Source: Pseudomonas sp. (GTDB lineage Bacteria > Pseudomonadota > Gammaproteobacteria > Pseudomonadales > Pseudomonadaceae). Taken from it: a DNA stretch of 64,000 nucleotides. The notes beneath the pieces are model-generated. The model did no database searches, was not told the DNA's origin, and saw only the letters and a list, made by a program, of their open reading frames with translations. The DNA lies in contig JAKUTK010000005.1 in NCBI GenBank assembly GCA_022448005.1, positions 27,294 through 91,293 on the forward strand, in the 5' to 3' direction. Made by a program: the position numbers and the translations under genes. Below are positions 53,817 through 63,869 of this stretch, piece by piece (within the stretch, counting starts at the first letter, position 1; each line of letters starts with the position of its first letter).

Positions 53817-54341
53817 ATGTCCAACTACCGCCGCAGTCTGGTATCTGGCGGCACATGGTTTTTCACCGTGACCCTGGCCGACCGCCAATCTCGCTTGCTG
53901 ATTGAACAGATAGCACTGCTCCGACAGGCCTATCGCCTGACCCACCACACCCGTTCTTTCCAAACCCTCGCCATCTGCATCCTGCCGGATCACCTACACG
54001 CTATCTGGACACTCCCGAACCACGACGCCGAGTTTGCCGCCCGCTGGAGCCTGCTCAAGAGCACCTTCTCTCGACAACTTCCGGCCGTGCCTCGGAACGC
54101 GAGCCAAATCCGTAAGCGAGAGAAAGGCGTCTGGCAGCGACGCTACTGGGAGCATCAGATTCGGGACGAAACGGATTTGCAGCGGCACGTTGATTACATC
54201 CACTACAACCCGGTCAAGCACGGGCTGGTAGAACAGGTCGCGGACTGGCCCTATTCGAGCTTCAGCCGGCACGTGGAGGAAAGCCTGTTGACACAGGAAT
54301 GGGCAGGTAACGCCGGGCTCGGCGGCTCGTTCGGTGAGTAG
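53817..54341 (+). CDS. REP-associated tyrosine transposase (RAYT, Y1/HUH family)
   Basis: 174 aa single-domain HUH transposase. WFFTVTLADR at the N-terminus, the metal-binding HLH in ILPDHLHAIWTLP (about residues 56-68) and the catalytic Tyr in HVDYIHYNPVKHGL (about residue 129) are intact, as are WQRRYWEHQIRDETD and WPYSSFSRHV. RAYTs are thought to mobilise REP/BIME hairpins in trans. It is flanked by a matching REP. It has no partner IS structure. Confidence 0.94.
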   Translation: MSNYRRSLVSGGTWFFTVTLADRQSRLLIEQIALLRQAYRLTHHTRSFQTLAICILPDHLHAIWTLPNHDAEFAARWSLLKSTFSRQLPAVPRNASQIRKREKGVWQRRYWEHQIRDETDLQRHVDYIHYNPVKHGLVEQVADWPYSSFSRHVEESLLTQEWAGNAGLGGSFGE

Positions 54342-54542
54342 TATCAGCCAAACCTAGAGCATGCTTGGAACGCCAAACGTCCACTTACAGAAGCTAAAAC
54401 GGCCCCATGGCCATCAGACAGCTGCGCTGTCGCCTAGCTAGTGAGCCATGGCCCCACGCCCCATAAATCGCCCCGCATATGCTGCCTGCTCGAACCGGGC
54501 ATACAGCCCCGGCCAAAAGGGATGATCGCGCCGCCCCCTTAT

Positions 54543-55169
54543 TCAGAGGGGTTTCGCGCTCGTCAGGATATCGACGCTATTACCCACGATAGCGAGTGCC
54601 TGGTGATTGCTGAATGGGCGAAGGTCCAGGCTACCGCCGTATTCGATCAATACCTGCTCGACCGCCTCGTCGAACGGCGCGTTCCGGTAATGAGGCAGCG
54701 GGTAAAAGTCGATCAGTGCCAGCGAAGTATAGTCGTCGAGATCGGGCGCGGCGCTGGGGTCATCCAGCCTCTGCAGGTACTCGATGCTGGGCGCGAGCAC
54801 GGCGGAACCGGCAGACTCGCCGATGTAGCACTTGCCTACCCTGACCTGCTCGGCGATCAGATTGTCCGCGCCGGTGCGCTTCAGCTCCTGCAGCAGAAAG
54901 AAGGTGTTGCCGCCTGCCACATAGATGTAGTCGTTACGTTCGAGCTTTCCGGCGATGGCTTGCCGGCTGGCGGTCGACACTTCGAGTTCATCGATTACCA
55001 GGCCCGCTTCAACCAGCGCATCCTTGGCCGCGATCAGGTAAGCATTCACTTCCTCCGCAAGGCATGCCGTGGGAATCAACGTAACCCGCTTGCCGCTGCA
55101 CTCGCCTTGGGTGAAGGCGACGAACAAGTCAGCGACGTCGGCGAATGAAGCCGTCAGGAAAATATTCAT
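54543..55169 (-). CDS. Peptidase E-like (S51 family) protein
   Basis: 208 aa class I glutamine-amidotransferase-like fold. The nucleophile elbow is IGESAGSAVLAP (Ser at about residue 119). YVAGGNTFFLLQEL and LIPTACLAEEV fit S51 peptidases (PepE dipeptidase, cyanophycinase-like). A catalytic His candidate is in LPHYRN. Probably hydrolyses Asp-X dipeptides or acts as a degradative enzyme of unknown target. Confidence 0.87.
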   Translation of the reverse strand: MNIFLTASFADVADLFVAFTQGECSGKRVTLIPTACLAEEVNAYLIAAKDALVEAGLVIDELEVSTASRQAIAGKLERNDYIYVAGGNTFFLLQELKRTGADNLIAEQVRVGKCYIGESAGSAVLAPSIEYLQRLDDPSAAPDLDDYTSLALIDFYPLPHYRNAPFDEAVEQVLIEYGGSLDLRPFSNHQALAIVGNSVDILTSAKPL

Positions 55170-55283
55170 AGCAATCTCCGGTAAGCGGGTTGACCAAACG
55201 GATCTGTCCTATCCGGGCTTGGAATCATCTGCTCAAGTAGCGGAAAGATGACAGCCGCTTCACTCGCGTGTGCGGTTTACGCC

Positions 55284-55808
55284 TCACCGTTCCAGTAGCG
55301 CCTGGACCTGAGCAATCGCCTCCTGTTCGCGGCTGACCCAGTCTCCGACGATTTCCACGAAAGGCTGACGGTGGCGCTCGAGCCAGCTGCGGCAGGCCTC
55401 ATGGAAACCCCAACGTTGTGCAACCTCGGGTTGGCAGCGCTGGCCGTCTGCATGCCACTCGGCGCCTTCGGGCGACAGCAACAGATGGTGGTCGTAACGG
55501 CGCGCGAGCAGCTCGTCTTCCAGCCATGTCGGGCAACTGCCGAACAGCGTCTGGCTCCAGAGCATATTGCTCAGCAGATGCGTGTCGAGAATCAGCAGGC
55601 CAGGCGCTCTGTGCCGAGCGGCGTCTTCCCAGGCCAACTGGCCGCGAGCGATGGCCGGGATGTCGTCCAGGCAGGTGTCGCGTTGCTCGCTGTCGATGAA
55701 GTGGCGGACGTATTCCCCCACCACCACACCGCCGAAGCGTTGCTGCAACCGTGCAGCCAGCCAGCTCTTGCCGGTGGATTCGGCTCCCGTCAATACCAGC
55801 ACTTTCAT
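55284..55808 (-). CDS. NadR-type nicotinamide riboside kinase-like ATPase
   Basis: 174 aa P-loop protein with Walker A GAESTGKS (residues 8-15), VVGEYVRHFID, and the Walker B-like LLILDTHLLSNMLWSQTLFG. These match the kinase domain of NadR, without its HTH and NMNAT domains. It likely phosphorylates nicotinamide riboside taken up by PnuC. An intact pnuC lies 7 kb away, and a decayed pnuC copy lies beyond the neighbouring ABC gene. The ABC exporter gene stops 24 nt upstream, so they may be co-transcribed. Confidence 0.85.
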   Translation of the reverse strand: MKVLVLTGAESTGKSWLAARLQQRFGGVVVGEYVRHFIDSEQRDTCLDDIPAIARGQLAWEDAARHRAPGLLILDTHLLSNMLWSQTLFGSCPTWLEDELLARRYDHHLLLSPEGAEWHADGQRCQPEVAQRWGFHEACRSWLERHRQPFVEIVGDWVSREQEAIAQVQALLER

Positions 55809-55832
55809 TGCATGCTCATCCTTGTGCGCACT

Positions 55833-57668
<1,836 letters not shown>

Positions 57669-57973
57669 GGGGAACAGTCTGCTCTGGCGAATGGGAGGGC
57701 TTGTTGCTGACAGGGGCGAAGCCGAACTTTGAGAGCGGCAGCCGGGGTCTACCTGGACGTGGCTCGAGGCGCTCTGAAACGCGGGTTTTGCTGATGCAGC
57801 GTAGCAGTATCCGAAGTGCCTGGCGGCACCCTGGTCGGAAATGAGCCTCGTGCCGAAAGTGGACAGGCTTGCCAATTCGGACGTGCAAGGACAGCTCAAC
57901 GTTCACCGGCCAGGCTGGGACTAGTTGGGCCTGTTCATCAGGTCTAAGACACCTGGGCTGCTGGCCCTTATCC

Positions 57974-57995
57974 GTAGGGCGGCCTTCAGCCCACC
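57974..57995. repeat. REP palindrome (GTAGGGCGG type)
   Basis: GTAGGGCGGCC-TTCA-GCCCACC, nearly identical to the copy at 53716. It is paired with an inverted GTGGGCT-AAA-AGCCCAC hairpin at 58018-58034, a BIME-like arrangement. Confidence 0.8.
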
Positions 57996-58017
57996 TCCCT
58001 CGGCCCAACACCGTTCC

Positions 58018-58034
58018 GTGGGCTAAAAGCCCAC
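58018..58034. repeat. Inverted partner REP hairpin
   Basis: GTGGGCT-AAA-AGCCCAC, 7-bp perfect stem, 22 nt after the REP at 57974. Confidence 0.7.
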
Positions 58035-58042
58035 CCACATCG

Positions 58043-58210
58043 TTAACTGTCTGCGGGCGCCGCGTGCTCATGAACCGCCGCCCTCGCCCGCCGCCACTCG
58101 CGCAGGCCGACCATCACAAACCCGATGGGCCAGCACAGCGGGTTCTACCGCACGATAAGCCAGACGGCGAGCACGCCGAGGGCGGAGGCGAAGAGTTCGA
58201 GGGTCGTCAT
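58043..58210 (-). pseudogene. pnuC: Collapsed pnuC copy: internal deletion plus nonsense mutation
   Basis: Read from ATG 58208-58210, the frame gives MTTLELFASALGVLAVWLIV, then R, a stop (TAG), and NPLCWPIGFVMVGLREWRR to a terminal TAA. The first 34 codons align with the intact PnuC at 62882-63478 (TAG replaces its Gln22). The rest aligns with its last about 24 residues (VMGLREWRRARA). About 130-140 codons between are deleted. About 32 nt of upstream DNA (58227-58257) also match that of intact pnuC (63493-63524). Confidence 0.9.
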
Positions 58211-58595
58211 GGGAGTAGATCAGAGGCAGAAACGGGTGGGCATGATACGGCAGGTGTGTCTGGAGCTGATGTACCGCTAACTGGCTAGCGGGATGTGCAA
58301 CGTCGAGCGAGGCGTAGCCATAAGCATGGCCGCGTGGACAAGCAAAGCGTTGTCCATCCTAGGCCACCACGAGTGGTGGCTTTGTACAGTTGCGTACCGG
58401 CGGGCAGGGCTGGTCGGCGACATCGCGCCCGAAGACGAACGTCAAACCCCCAGGTGAGCCCATACGCATATATGCGACACACTGTTTCACCAAGATCCCA
58501 ACGTAACGTTGTTTAGAGTCATCGTCGTGTTGGATAGCGTCAAAACAACGCCGGACGTCATTTACACCCCTGCGCGTCTTCATCCGCGAGGGCTA
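58211..58595. other. 385-nt gene-free stretch between pnuC remnant and LysR gene
   Basis: Contains duplicated pnuC upstream DNA (58227-58257), a CCGCTA/TAGCGG hairpin (58274-58291), a REP-like element (58331-58362) and an 8-bp inverted repeat CGTTGTTT/AAACAACG (58507-58514 and 58543-58550). No supported gene. Confidence 0.6.
58331..58362. repeat. REP-like palindrome (GTAGGRTGG/GTGGACAAGC type)
   Basis: On the minus strand CCTAGGATGGACAACGC is followed by an inverted TTGTCCACGCG half. It has the look of Pseudomonas 'GTAGGATGG...CCATC' REPs and is diverged from the RAYT-linked family. Confidence 0.6.
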
Positions 58596-59504
58596 TTAGA
58601 GATTGAAACGCTTTTGCCCGGCGCGACGGGCGGCTTCGATCAGCGCCGCACTGACTGGATTGCCTTTACGCACGAACGCATAGAAGCGCGCCGCAGGCAA
58701 TTCGGGCAGCCCCTCCTCACCGCTCAGAACGCGGAGGCCCTCGCCGCGTTGGCTGTCCGAAATGATCGTGATGGCGAAGCCCGCGCGGGCTGCCGACAAG
58801 CAGCCGGCCATGCTGCTGCTTTCGAAAACGATGCGCCAGGTTCGATCCGCCCTGCCCAGCGCCGTGACCGCCGACTCGCGATAGACGCAGGGTTCAGGAA
58901 AAACCGCCAGCGGCAACGGCCCGTTGATTGGCAAGGGTTGCTCCGCCGCGAATACCCACACCAGCGGCTCCTCCCACAGCAACAGCCCATCGCCCTCGAC
59001 GCGGCTGCACTGTTTGCCAAACACCAAATCCAGGCGACCCCGGGCTTGTTCACGCAAAAGCGTGGCAGTAATGCCCACCTTCAGTTCGACCGTGGCTTCC
59101 GGGTGCCACTGACGAAAGCGCTGCAGTACCTGGGGCAGCCAGGCGGAGGCAAAGTCTTCCGATGCGCCGATACGCAGTCGCCCACGCAACGAGGCGCCGC
59201 GCAGCTTGGCGCGGGCTTCGCGCTCCAGATCGAGGATATTGCGGCCATAGGCATACAGGGTGTCACCGGCGGGCGTCAGCTCGAAGCGACGCGTGGTGCG
59301 CGCCAGCAGCGTTGCACCGGTGACCTGTTCCAACCGCCGCAAGTGGCCGCTGACAGCCGAAGGCGTAAGCGCCAACCGCTCGGCCGCAGTGGCAAAGCTG
59401 CCGCTGTCGACGATCTCGAGAAAGGTGCGCAGCAACAGCGTATCCAGCGGGGGGCCACCGGCCGTGGCGGAGTTATCCATAGGAGATTCAACACGAAACG
59501 TCAT
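58596..59504 (-). CDS. LysR family transcriptional regulator
   Basis: 302 aa; the start may instead be the Met at codon 9 (59480). The HTH is in LLLRTFLEIVDSGSFATAAE followed by LALTPSAVSGHLRRLEQVTG. The effector domain is normal (GRLRIGASEDFASAWLPQVL). It is divergent from the epoxide hydrolase-like gene with 73 nt between starts, so it likely controls that gene. Confidence 0.9.
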   Translation of the reverse strand: MTFRVESPMDNSATAGGPPLDTLLLRTFLEIVDSGSFATAAERLALTPSAVSGHLRRLEQVTGATLLARTTRRFELTPAGDTLYAYGRNILDLEREARAKLRGASLRGRLRIGASEDFASAWLPQVLQRFRQWHPEATVELKVGITATLLREQARGRLDLVFGKQCSRVEGDGLLLWEEPLVWVFAAEQPLPINGPLPLAVFPEPCVYRESAVTALGRADRTWRIVFESSSMAGCLSAARAGFAITIISDSQRGEGLRVLSGEEGLPELPAARFYAFVRKGNPVSAALIEAARRAGQKRFNL

Positions 59505-59577
59505 GAATGTGTCCGGATTATTCGTCTATCTAACAGAGGCGTCCAGCTACCGTGGCTTGGCCTTTTTGATAAGAGAC

Positions 59578-60471
59578 ATGCCCATGGCCCCCTATCGCTT
59601 TGCCTCAACCGACCGGCTCGACATCGCCTACCTCGAATGGAACCCGCAGGGCACCCGGACCGCCATCCTGCTCCACGGCTGGCCCGACAGCCCCGAGTGC
59701 TGGAAGGCTATTGCACCGAGGCTGGTCGAAGCGGGCTATCGCGTGCTGGCACCGGCACTGCGCGGCTTCGCGCCGACGCGCGTGCGCGACCCCTCCACAC
59801 CGCGCAGCGGGCAATTGTCCGCGCTGGGCCGCGATCTGCTGCAGTTCATTGAAGTGCTCGGCCTTAGCCGTCCAGCACTGATCGGTCATGACTGGGGCGC
59901 GCGTGCCGCCGCCAATGCATGCGGCCTGCAGGACCGCGTGGCGTCACACCTGGTGATGCTGTCAGTCGGCTACGGCACCAACGACCCCAGCCAGCCGCTC
60001 GCGCTGCCTCAAGCACGCAATTACTGGTACCACTGGTATATGACCACGCCGCGCGGCGCCCGCGCACTGCGCGATGACCCCGAAGCATTTGCCCGCATGA
60101 TGTGGGATACCTGGGCACCGGTGGGTTGGTACGCGCCAGCTGATTTCGAAGAAGCCGCGCGGGCCTTTCAGAGCGAGGATTGGGCCGAGATCGTTCTGCA
60201 CTCCTACCGCCATCGGTGGGGCTTCGCCGAGGGCGACCCCGCCTATGCCGAAGACGAGGCGCGCCTGCAGCCGGCGCCCGTCTTATGCGTACCCACGCTG
60301 GTATTGCACGGCGGCGCCGACACTTGCAATCACCCCGACAGCTCCACGGGCCGCGAAGGCTTCTTCAACGATGTTTATGAGCGTCAGGTCCTCGACGGAG
60401 TCGGCCACTTCCCGCAACGCGAAGCGCCCCAGAACGTCGCGGATGCCATCCTGAACTTCTGCCTGAAATAG
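59578..60471 (+). CDS. Epoxide hydrolase-like alpha/beta hydrolase
   Basis: 297 aa (or 295 from the ATG at 59584). LLHGWPDSPECWKAI contains the oxyanion HGWPD. The nucleophile motif GHDWGARAA has Asp, not Ser, as in epoxide hydrolases and haloalkane dehalogenases. A distal Asp (LHGGADTCNHP) and His (GVGHFPQREAP) complete the triad. A lid domain tyrosine (HWYMTTPRG) is present. The substrate is unknown. Confidence 0.9.
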   Translation: MPMAPYRFASTDRLDIAYLEWNPQGTRTAILLHGWPDSPECWKAIAPRLVEAGYRVLAPALRGFAPTRVRDPSTPRSGQLSALGRDLLQFIEVLGLSRPALIGHDWGARAAANACGLQDRVASHLVMLSVGYGTNDPSQPLALPQARNYWYHWYMTTPRGARALRDDPEAFARMMWDTWAPVGWYAPADFEEAARAFQSEDWAEIVLHSYRHRWGFAEGDPAYAEDEARLQPAPVLCVPTLVLHGGADTCNHPDSSTGREGFFNDVYERQVLDGVGHFPQREAPQNVADAILNFCLK

Positions 60472-60541
60472 CCGGAGCGAGCCAATGGCCCGCCATGACG
60501 GTGCTCGGAACAGAAGATGGGGCTGGTGATCACACGCGGGG

Positions 60542-60569
60542 TTGACGTGTAAAACGATCCCTTTACACT
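60542..60569 (+). promoter_or_regulatory. Promoter with overlapping TetR operator
   Basis: -35 TTGACG (60542-60547), 16-nt spacer, -10 TACACT (60564-60569). The palindrome GTGTAAA-N8-TTTACAC (60547-60568) overlaps the -35 end, spacer and most of the -10. The predicted +1 (about 60576) falls at the tetR ATG (60577), so the mRNA would be leaderless. Confidence 0.78.
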
Positions 60570-60576
60570 CCAGCAC

Positions 60577-61122
60577 ATGGATAAACGAACTGAGATGATT
60601 GCGGGCGCCGTCCGCATATTCGACGCAGAGGGTTTCCGGGGCATCGGTATTGATCGCCTGATCGCGCCCTCCGGCGTTTCGACCCGCACGCTCTACAAGC
60701 ACTTCGGCTCTCGCGATGGGCTGGTCATTGCCGTGCTTGAGGCGCGGCACCGGGCATTCATGGATTTGTTGGAAGTAGACGGTGAGAACGCCGATCCCGT
60801 CGGCGCGCTGTTCGATGCGCTCGGGTCCTGGATCCAGACGCACCCTGCGCGCGGATGCATGTTGCTCAGGGCACGCAGCGAATATGCGTCCGCATGCGAG
60901 GCGATCGTCTCGCTCGTGCACCAGCAAAAGCAGGAGTTTCGCGCCGAGATCGCCCGACGCGTCCATGTTGCCCTCGGTAAGGATGATGCGCAGCTCACCA
61001 CTCAGGTCTGGTTACTCTTCGAAGGCGCCACTGCGGCGGCCAGCGTGGTGAACGCTTCGGTCATCGACGAAGCCCGAGACGCCGCGTTGGCGCTTCTTGC
61101 GCATGCCCGAGAGCGCCAGTGA
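60577..61122 (+). CDS. TetR/AcrR family repressor
   Basis: 181 aa with the TetR HTH at the N-terminus: IAGAVRIFDAEGFRGIGIDRL followed by APSGVSTRTLYKHFGSRDGL. The C-terminal ligand domain is typical in length. It overlaps the MFS gene by 4 nt and sits behind a palindromic operator, so autoregulation of the two-gene operon is likely. No SD is seen upstream, consistent with leaderless translation. Confidence 0.92.
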   Translation: MDKRTEMIAGAVRIFDAEGFRGIGIDRLIAPSGVSTRTLYKHFGSRDGLVIAVLEARHRAFMDLLEVDGENADPVGALFDALGSWIQTHPARGCMLLRARSEYASACEAIVSLVHQQKQEFRAEIARRVHVALGKDDAQLTTQVWLLFEGATAAASVVNASVIDEARDAALALLAHARERQ

Positions 61123-62318
61123 TGAGGCGCGGCATCAACCTTGTTGCCGCTGCGTTCGCGCTGACGGCCGTTTCCTACGGTCTGGCACGCTTCGCCTATG
61201 GCTTGCTGCTGCCGCAAGTTCGCGCGGACCTCTCCCTTGATGTAACCGCCGCCGGCTGGATCGGCGGCAGTGCCTTCATGGCGTACTGCCTGGGCATCGT
61301 TTTTACATTCCTGGCAAACGGCACGCTCAGCCCGAGAACCATCGCCGTGCTGGCAGGCCTTGCCGCAACCGGCGGCATGGCATTGGTCGCCTTCTCCGGC
61401 TCGGGATGGACGCTGGGCGTTGGCATCGCGCTGGCCGGATTGAGCACCGGACTGACATCGCCACCACTCGCCAGCGCAGTGGCCAGGCATTTCAGCGTTC
61501 ATGACCGCCCCAAGGCGAACGGGACGATCAACGCAGGCACGGCCGTCGGAATCGTGTTTTCCGGTGTAGCAGCGCTGCTGGCCGCCGGCGCCTGGCGAGA
61601 GCTTTACAGCCTGTTCGCGATGATCGGCGCGGGCGTGTCGGCATGGCTTTGGCTCGCCGTGCCGGCGGGCAAGGCTGTAAACGAAAGCAGTGGCCTTTCC
61701 TTTCGGATCCTGAAGCGGCCAGGCCTGTTTGCACTTTGCGTGAGCGCGTTCCTGATGGGCCTGTCGAGCACTGCTGTCTGGACATTCGGCGCGGACATCT
61801 TGCGCGGAGCGTTCCGCTTCACCGATGCCCAGATCGCATTGGGGTGGATCGCCTTGGGCTCGGCGGGCGTCAGCGGCTCCCTGACCGGGCTGCTGACCAA
61901 CCGCTTCGGCACGCGGCGAGTTCACGGATTAGCGCTGGCAGTAATGGCCATCGGCACGCTTGGCCTGGCGGCAACCTCGTTCTCAACCGCTTACGGCTTT
62001 GCAGCCATGGGACTGTTCGGCGCGGCCTATATCGTCTCTACCGGCACCTATCTCATTCAGGGTATCGAGCTGCTGTCAGATCGTCCTGACCTTGGTCTTG
62101 GCCTTCCCTTCCTCGTCCTTGCGCTCGGTCAAAGCGTGGGAACCCCGCTGTTCGGCGCTACGTTGGCCGAAGCTGGGCCACTGATTGCGCTGGCAATCTC
62201 CGCGGCGACGGCGTGCTTCGCGATGATCGTTCCACTGAACGGCCAAGGCTCGGGTCGTTGTAGATCACTGAGCTGGAAACCGAATCGTGATCGCAGCGCA
62301 ACGAAAGCGGGCCACTGA
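61119..62318 (+). CDS. MFS transporter (YbfB/arabinose-efflux-like)
   Basis: 399 aa with about 12 TM helices. The N-terminal FALTAVSYGLARFAYGLLLPQVR is typical of the YbfB/AraJ-like MFS branch. Each half carries a GR/NR-type loop (TNRFGTRRVHG). The last 20 residues are polar and basic. Coupled to the TetR gene (ATGATGA), so probably an inducible efflux pump. The substrate is unknown. Confidence 0.9.
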   Translation: MMRRGINLVAAAFALTAVSYGLARFAYGLLLPQVRADLSLDVTAAGWIGGSAFMAYCLGIVFTFLANGTLSPRTIAVLAGLAATGGMALVAFSGSGWTLGVGIALAGLSTGLTSPPLASAVARHFSVHDRPKANGTINAGTAVGIVFSGVAALLAAGAWRELYSLFAMIGAGVSAWLWLAVPAGKAVNESSGLSFRILKRPGLFALCVSAFLMGLSSTAVWTFGADILRGAFRFTDAQIALGWIALGSAGVSGSLTGLLTNRFGTRRVHGLALAVMAIGTLGLAATSFSTAYGFAAMGLFGAAYIVSTGTYLIQGIELLSDRPDLGLGLPFLVLALGQSVGTPLFGATLAEAGPLIALAISAATACFAMIVPLNGQGSGRCRSLSWKPNRDRSATKAGH

Positions 62319-62393
62319 TCGGCCGCTCGGCAAGGAGCCCCGCCGCTCAACTGGCAGACCAAACCGATGCGTTTCCGATGTCTTGAGACATGG

Positions 62394-62765
62394 TCAGTGC
62401 CGGGTCGTGGCGCATCGGGCCAAGCGACGCCGCCAGTCGCCACCATCGTTACGCGTGCAGGCTTCTTTGCTGTCGAAGCGCACCGGTGCGATCAGTTTCG
62501 CCATGTCGATACCCGCTTCATCGAGCGCCGCTCGGGTGAGGGTTTGCATGAGGACATCCTGCCCCTGAGCGAGCGCATCGACCTTTTGCGCCTCGGTGGT
62601 AAAGATCCAGGTGACCTGCAGACTCGCGGGGAAGCGGGCGTAGTCGACCTCGTGGGTGAGCCAGCTAAAGCCGACGAGCTGCGCCTTGCCCGTTTCGCAC
62701 GCCTCGGTAAGGCAGCGGGACAGCTGGCGCTCGATGCGGGTCTGGTCGCGTTTGCTCAAAAGCAT
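62394..62765 (-). CDS. Conserved hypothetical protein
   Basis: 123 aa starting at ATG 62763-62765 (MLLSKRDQTRIERQLSRCLT); a longer frame to 62885 is unlikely. Mixed alpha/beta sequence (FSWLTHEVDYARFPASLQVTWIF, then VLMQTLTRAALDEAGIDMAKLI). No TM, signal peptide or recognised catalytic motif. It lies 116 nt after pnuC and may be co-transcribed. Similar Pseudomonas proteins exist; no function is known to me. Confidence 0.72.
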   Translation of the reverse strand: MLLSKRDQTRIERQLSRCLTEACETGKAQLVGFSWLTHEVDYARFPASLQVTWIFTTEAQKVDALAQGQDVLMQTLTRAALDEAGIDMAKLIAPVRFDSKEACTRNDGGDWRRRLARCATTRH

Positions 62766-62881
62766 GCTGTGGTCCTTTCGGGGAAAAGCCCCCGCCTCGC
62801 AGGGAAGGTTTCGGTCAGTCCAGCGCGCCCCTATGCCACGTCGCTCAGACGGGGTCGGCCGTTGGAGTCGCGACGCGAAGG

Positions 62882-63478
62882 TCAAAGCGCACGTGACGGT
62901 ATAGGGGGTTCAGCGGTCTGCGCAACCGCCCTCGCCCGCCGCCACTCGCGCAGGCCCATTACCGCCAGCAGGGTGAACAAGCCGTACAGCCCGGCGGTGA
63001 GCCAGTATTCCTGAAAGGCAAAGAAGGCCACGTAGAGCGTGTCCACCACGATCCACAGCACCCAGCACTGCCAGCGCTTGAGCGCCATCCACAGCTGCGC
63101 CAGTAGGCTGAAGGCCGTCAGCGTCGCATCCGGCCAGGGATAGGCCGCTTCGGTAGCGGTCGCCATCAGCACACCCAGCCCGACACTGCCCAGCACCGCA
63201 ACAACAAGCCCAACGCCGACCTCCATCGCCGTCGCGCCCACCACCGGCCGACCGCCTTCACCACCGCTGCCCCGCGTCCATTGCCACCAGCCATAAACCT
63301 GCATGGCTGCAAATACCCCGTTGAGCAGCACCTGCGAATACAACCGCACCTCGAAGAAGAACCAGGCGTACAGCGACACCATCACCAACCCGATGGGCCA
63401 GCACAGCGGGTTCTGCCGCACCGTAAGCCAAACGGAAAGGACGCCGAGGGCGGAGGCAATGAATTCGAGGGTGGTCAT
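62882..63478 (-). CDS. pnuC: Nicotinamide riboside transporter PnuC
   Basis: 198 aa with seven TM helices. LGVLSVWLTVRQNPLCWPIG at the N-terminus, the VYGWWQWTRG substrate motif and LWIVVDTLYVAFFAFQEYWLTAGLYGLFTLLAV at the C-terminus are PnuC hallmarks. It facilitates NR uptake, trapped by NR kinase (candidate at 55284). A decayed second copy lies at 58043-58210. The final residues include a Pro-rich tail. Confidence 0.93.
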   Translation of the reverse strand: MTTLEFIASALGVLSVWLTVRQNPLCWPIGLVMVSLYAWFFFEVRLYSQVLLNGVFAAMQVYGWWQWTRGSGGEGGRPVVGATAMEVGVGLVVAVLGSVGLGVLMATATEAAYPWPDATLTAFSLLAQLWMALKRWQCWVLWIVVDTLYVAFFAFQEYWLTAGLYGLFTLLAVMGLREWRRARAVAQTAEPPIPSRAL

Positions 63479-63869
63479 GGGGATTATTGGATGCAGAAAC
63501 GGGCGGGCATGATACGGCAGGTGTACTGGGGCCGTTTAAAGCGCGTCGGGCAGAACCAGATTAACTTTCGGTGCGGCACGCCGGCCGAACGCTGTAACCG
63601 CACGAGCTCTGCAAGCCTTCAAGGCCAACGGGAACGCTCCATTAGCGTGTACCGTCGTATCCAGCTACCCGCGCCTCCCTTGTTGACTGACGCTCTTGTT
63701 AAAAACCTCACCTTCGTAAGGATAATTAGCGCGCGCCGTCAACTTGGATGAAAATCCTCACGACCATGAGGAATCGTTGAAAAGCATCGCCTCGCCAACT
63801 ATTATCCACACGTTCATGTGGATTTCTTCCACAATTCAGTGGCGAGTCTGCGAGGCGATAGGGGCTTAA
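63479..63869. other. 391-nt intergenic region upstream of the right-edge antitoxin gene
   Basis: The left third holds the pnuC upstream DNA shared with the remnant (63493-63524). The right third holds the four-site operator cluster. No supported gene. Confidence 0.6.
63706..63843 (+). promoter_or_regulatory. Cluster of N6-spaced palindromes upstream of second HipB-like gene
   Basis: Sites: CCTCA-N6-TAAGG (63706-63721, one mismatch), TCCTCA-N6-TGAGGA (63755-63772), ATCCACA-N6-TGTGGAT (63805-63824) and CCAC-N6-GTGG (63830-63843). Centres are about 50, 51 and 22 nt apart. The first three show the same regular multi-site layout as the hipA-like locus at 43 kb, but with a different half-site. Confidence 0.72.

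Larger units (their letters stand above)
57669..58042. other. 374-nt gene-free stretch with REP hairpins
   Basis: Upstream of the ABC exporter. It contains the REP at 57974-57995 and an inverted half-REP at 58018-58034. Nothing else is supported. Confidence 0.6.

Noticed and set aside
57669..57899. 77-codon N-terminal extension of the second ABC exporter
   Set aside because: Cys/Ser-rich and unlike any exporter N-terminus; the Met at 57668 directly precedes the normal start of the family.
58509..59852. 447-aa plus-strand frame across the LysR gene and start of the hydrolase
   Set aside because: Covers a LysR gene with clear HTH on the other strand; product is Arg/Gln-rich and lacks motifs.
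62766..62885. N-terminal extension of the 123-aa hypothetical gene
   Set aside because: Arg-rich, low-quality sequence. The ATG at 62763-62765 begins a well-formed protein.
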